Source: Selenobaculum gibii (GTDB taxonomy: Bacteria > Bacillota > Negativicutes > ICN-92133). Taken from it: 64,000 nucleotides of DNA. The notes under the pieces were generated by a model. That model saw only the letters and a list, made by a program, of their open reading frames with translations. It ran no database searches and was not told the origin of the DNA. The stretch is from contig NZ_CP120678.1 in NCBI RefSeq assembly GCF_030273445.1, forward strand, positions 1,403,501-1,467,500. The letters run 5' to 3'. The translations under genes were made by a program, and so were the position numbers. Below, one piece after another: positions 63,485-64,000 of this stretch; position 1 is the first letter of the stretch, and each line of letters starts with the position of its first letter.

Positions 63485-64000
63485 TTATTCAGTTATTTTC
63501 TCTGCTAATATATCATAAGTAAAACCTTGAACTATTTTTGCTTTTATCATATCTCCAGGTTTACTATCTGAATCACACTCAACATAGACTTGTCCATCAA
63601 CTTCAGGAGCTTCTCGATAGGACCTTCCATAAGCGACAGTTTCCTGCTCTGTATCCCGTCCTTCGATTAAAACCTCTATTTCTTTACCTTCCATTTCTTG
63701 ATTTAATTCTTCAGAAATCTTACATTGTAAAGACATTAAATCATGATATCGTTCCTGCTTTACGACATCATCAATCTGATCATCCATCTCATATGCAGGA
63801 GTATCCTCTTCTCTCGAATAAGTAAACACACCAACCTTATCAAAGCGCTGTTCTTCTACAAAACTTTTTAACGCTAGGTATTGTTCTTCTGTCTCCCCTG
63901 GGAATCCAACAATAAATGAAGTTCTAATTGTAACATTCGGAATTTTGTTACGAATTTTCTTTAATAAAGCTTCTATACTTTCCCGCGTATCATAGCGTGC
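63485..64000 (-). CDS. rimO: Ribosomal protein S12 methylthiotransferase RimO, C-terminal part
   Basis: The frame runs out of the right edge in phase. Visible residues include TIRTSFIVGFPGETEEQY (end of the radical SAM core), RFDKVGVFTYSREEDTPA, which is a RimO hallmark distinct from MiaB, and a TRAM domain ending in GDMIKAKIVQGFTYDILAE. The first half, with the Cys cluster, lies beyond base 64000. Confidence 0.95.
   Translation of the reverse strand, partial: ARYDTRESIEALLKKIRNKIPNVTIRTSFIVGFPGETEEQYLALKSFVEEQRFDKVGVFTYSREEDTPAYEMDDQIDDVVKQERYHDLMSLQCKISEELNQEMEGKEIEVLIEGRDTEQETVAYGRSYREAPEVDGQVYVECDSDSKPGDMIKAKIVQGFTYDILAEKITE

Noticed and set aside
1-64000. CRISPR arrays, prophage, IS elements, defence islands, tRNA or rRNA genes
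   Set aside because: No repeat-spacer pattern, transposase, phage structural gene or structural RNA signature was seen on either strand.

Overview
This window is a low-GC (about one third G+C by eye) chromosomal segment of an endospore-forming Firmicute. Every confidently called gene lies on the minus strand, so the window reads right to left. A large sporulation set (spo0A, spoIVB, spoIIA operon, spoVA genes, spoIIM, spoIIP, spmA/B, gerW, spoVS) sits beside an ispH-rpsA fusion, hfq, a DUF1614/SpoIIP pair and a 4-fold beta-flower-like protein. I read that combination as most likely a spore-forming member of the Negativicutes (Sporomusa-like), although a Clostridia relative cannot be excluded from this sequence alone. 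I saw no rRNA, tRNA, IS element, prophage or CRISPR array.

Layout from high to low coordinates (direction of transcription): rimO (cut by the right edge) - cinA - DEAD-box helicase - recA-recX (LexA box inside the recA promoter) - rny - a 171-aa unknown - ymdB - spoVS - PHP phosphoesterase - P-loop/Asp23-like protein - DUF3870 - miaB - mutS-mutL - SAM methyltransferase - miaA - hfq - dut - rarA - beta-flower protein - xseA-xseB-ispA - DUF212 phosphatase-like protein - dxs - tlyA - nadK - mnmM-like - argR - recN - spoIVB - spo0A - nudF - spoIIM - yqzK-like - xerD - deoB - dacF - spoIIAA-AB-sigF - dodecin - spoVAC-AD-AEB - 91-aa unknown - spoVAEA - EcsC - M50 protease - trpS - scpA-scpB - DUF2953 - gerW - dacB-like - spmA-spmB - an unusual flavin/iron-sulfur oxidoreductase pair - rluB - BaiN-type flavoprotein - aroA-cmk-plsC-ispH/rpsA - DUF1614-spoIIP - DUF512 radical SAM - der (cut by the left edge).

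Much of this order matches Bacillus subtilis blocks (nudF/spoIIM/yqzK/xerD/deoB/dacF/spoIIA/spoVA; xseAB/ispA/dxs/tlyA/argR/recN/spoIVB/spo0A; rny/ymdB/spoVS; mutSL/miaA/hfq). The departures from that order are the places worth attention: a dodecin heading the spoVA genes, the redox pair next to spmAB, the proteins between spoVS and miaB, and the unknown between rny and ymdB.

Regulation is readable in places. Three sporulation units (spo0A, spoIIA, spoVS) carry the same sigma-H-like promoter with an 11-nt spacer, and a perfect Spo0A box overlaps the spo0A -10 element. recA has a LexA box filling its 17-nt spacer. rny has a near-consensus sigma-A promoter whose -35 sits inside an inverted repeat, followed by a terminator-like hairpin in the leader. 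A perfect 231-bp tandem duplication has copied the first 46 codons and leader of spoIIM. A small unannotated membrane-peptide ORF, apparently frameshifted, lies between the BaiN-type flavoprotein and aroA.
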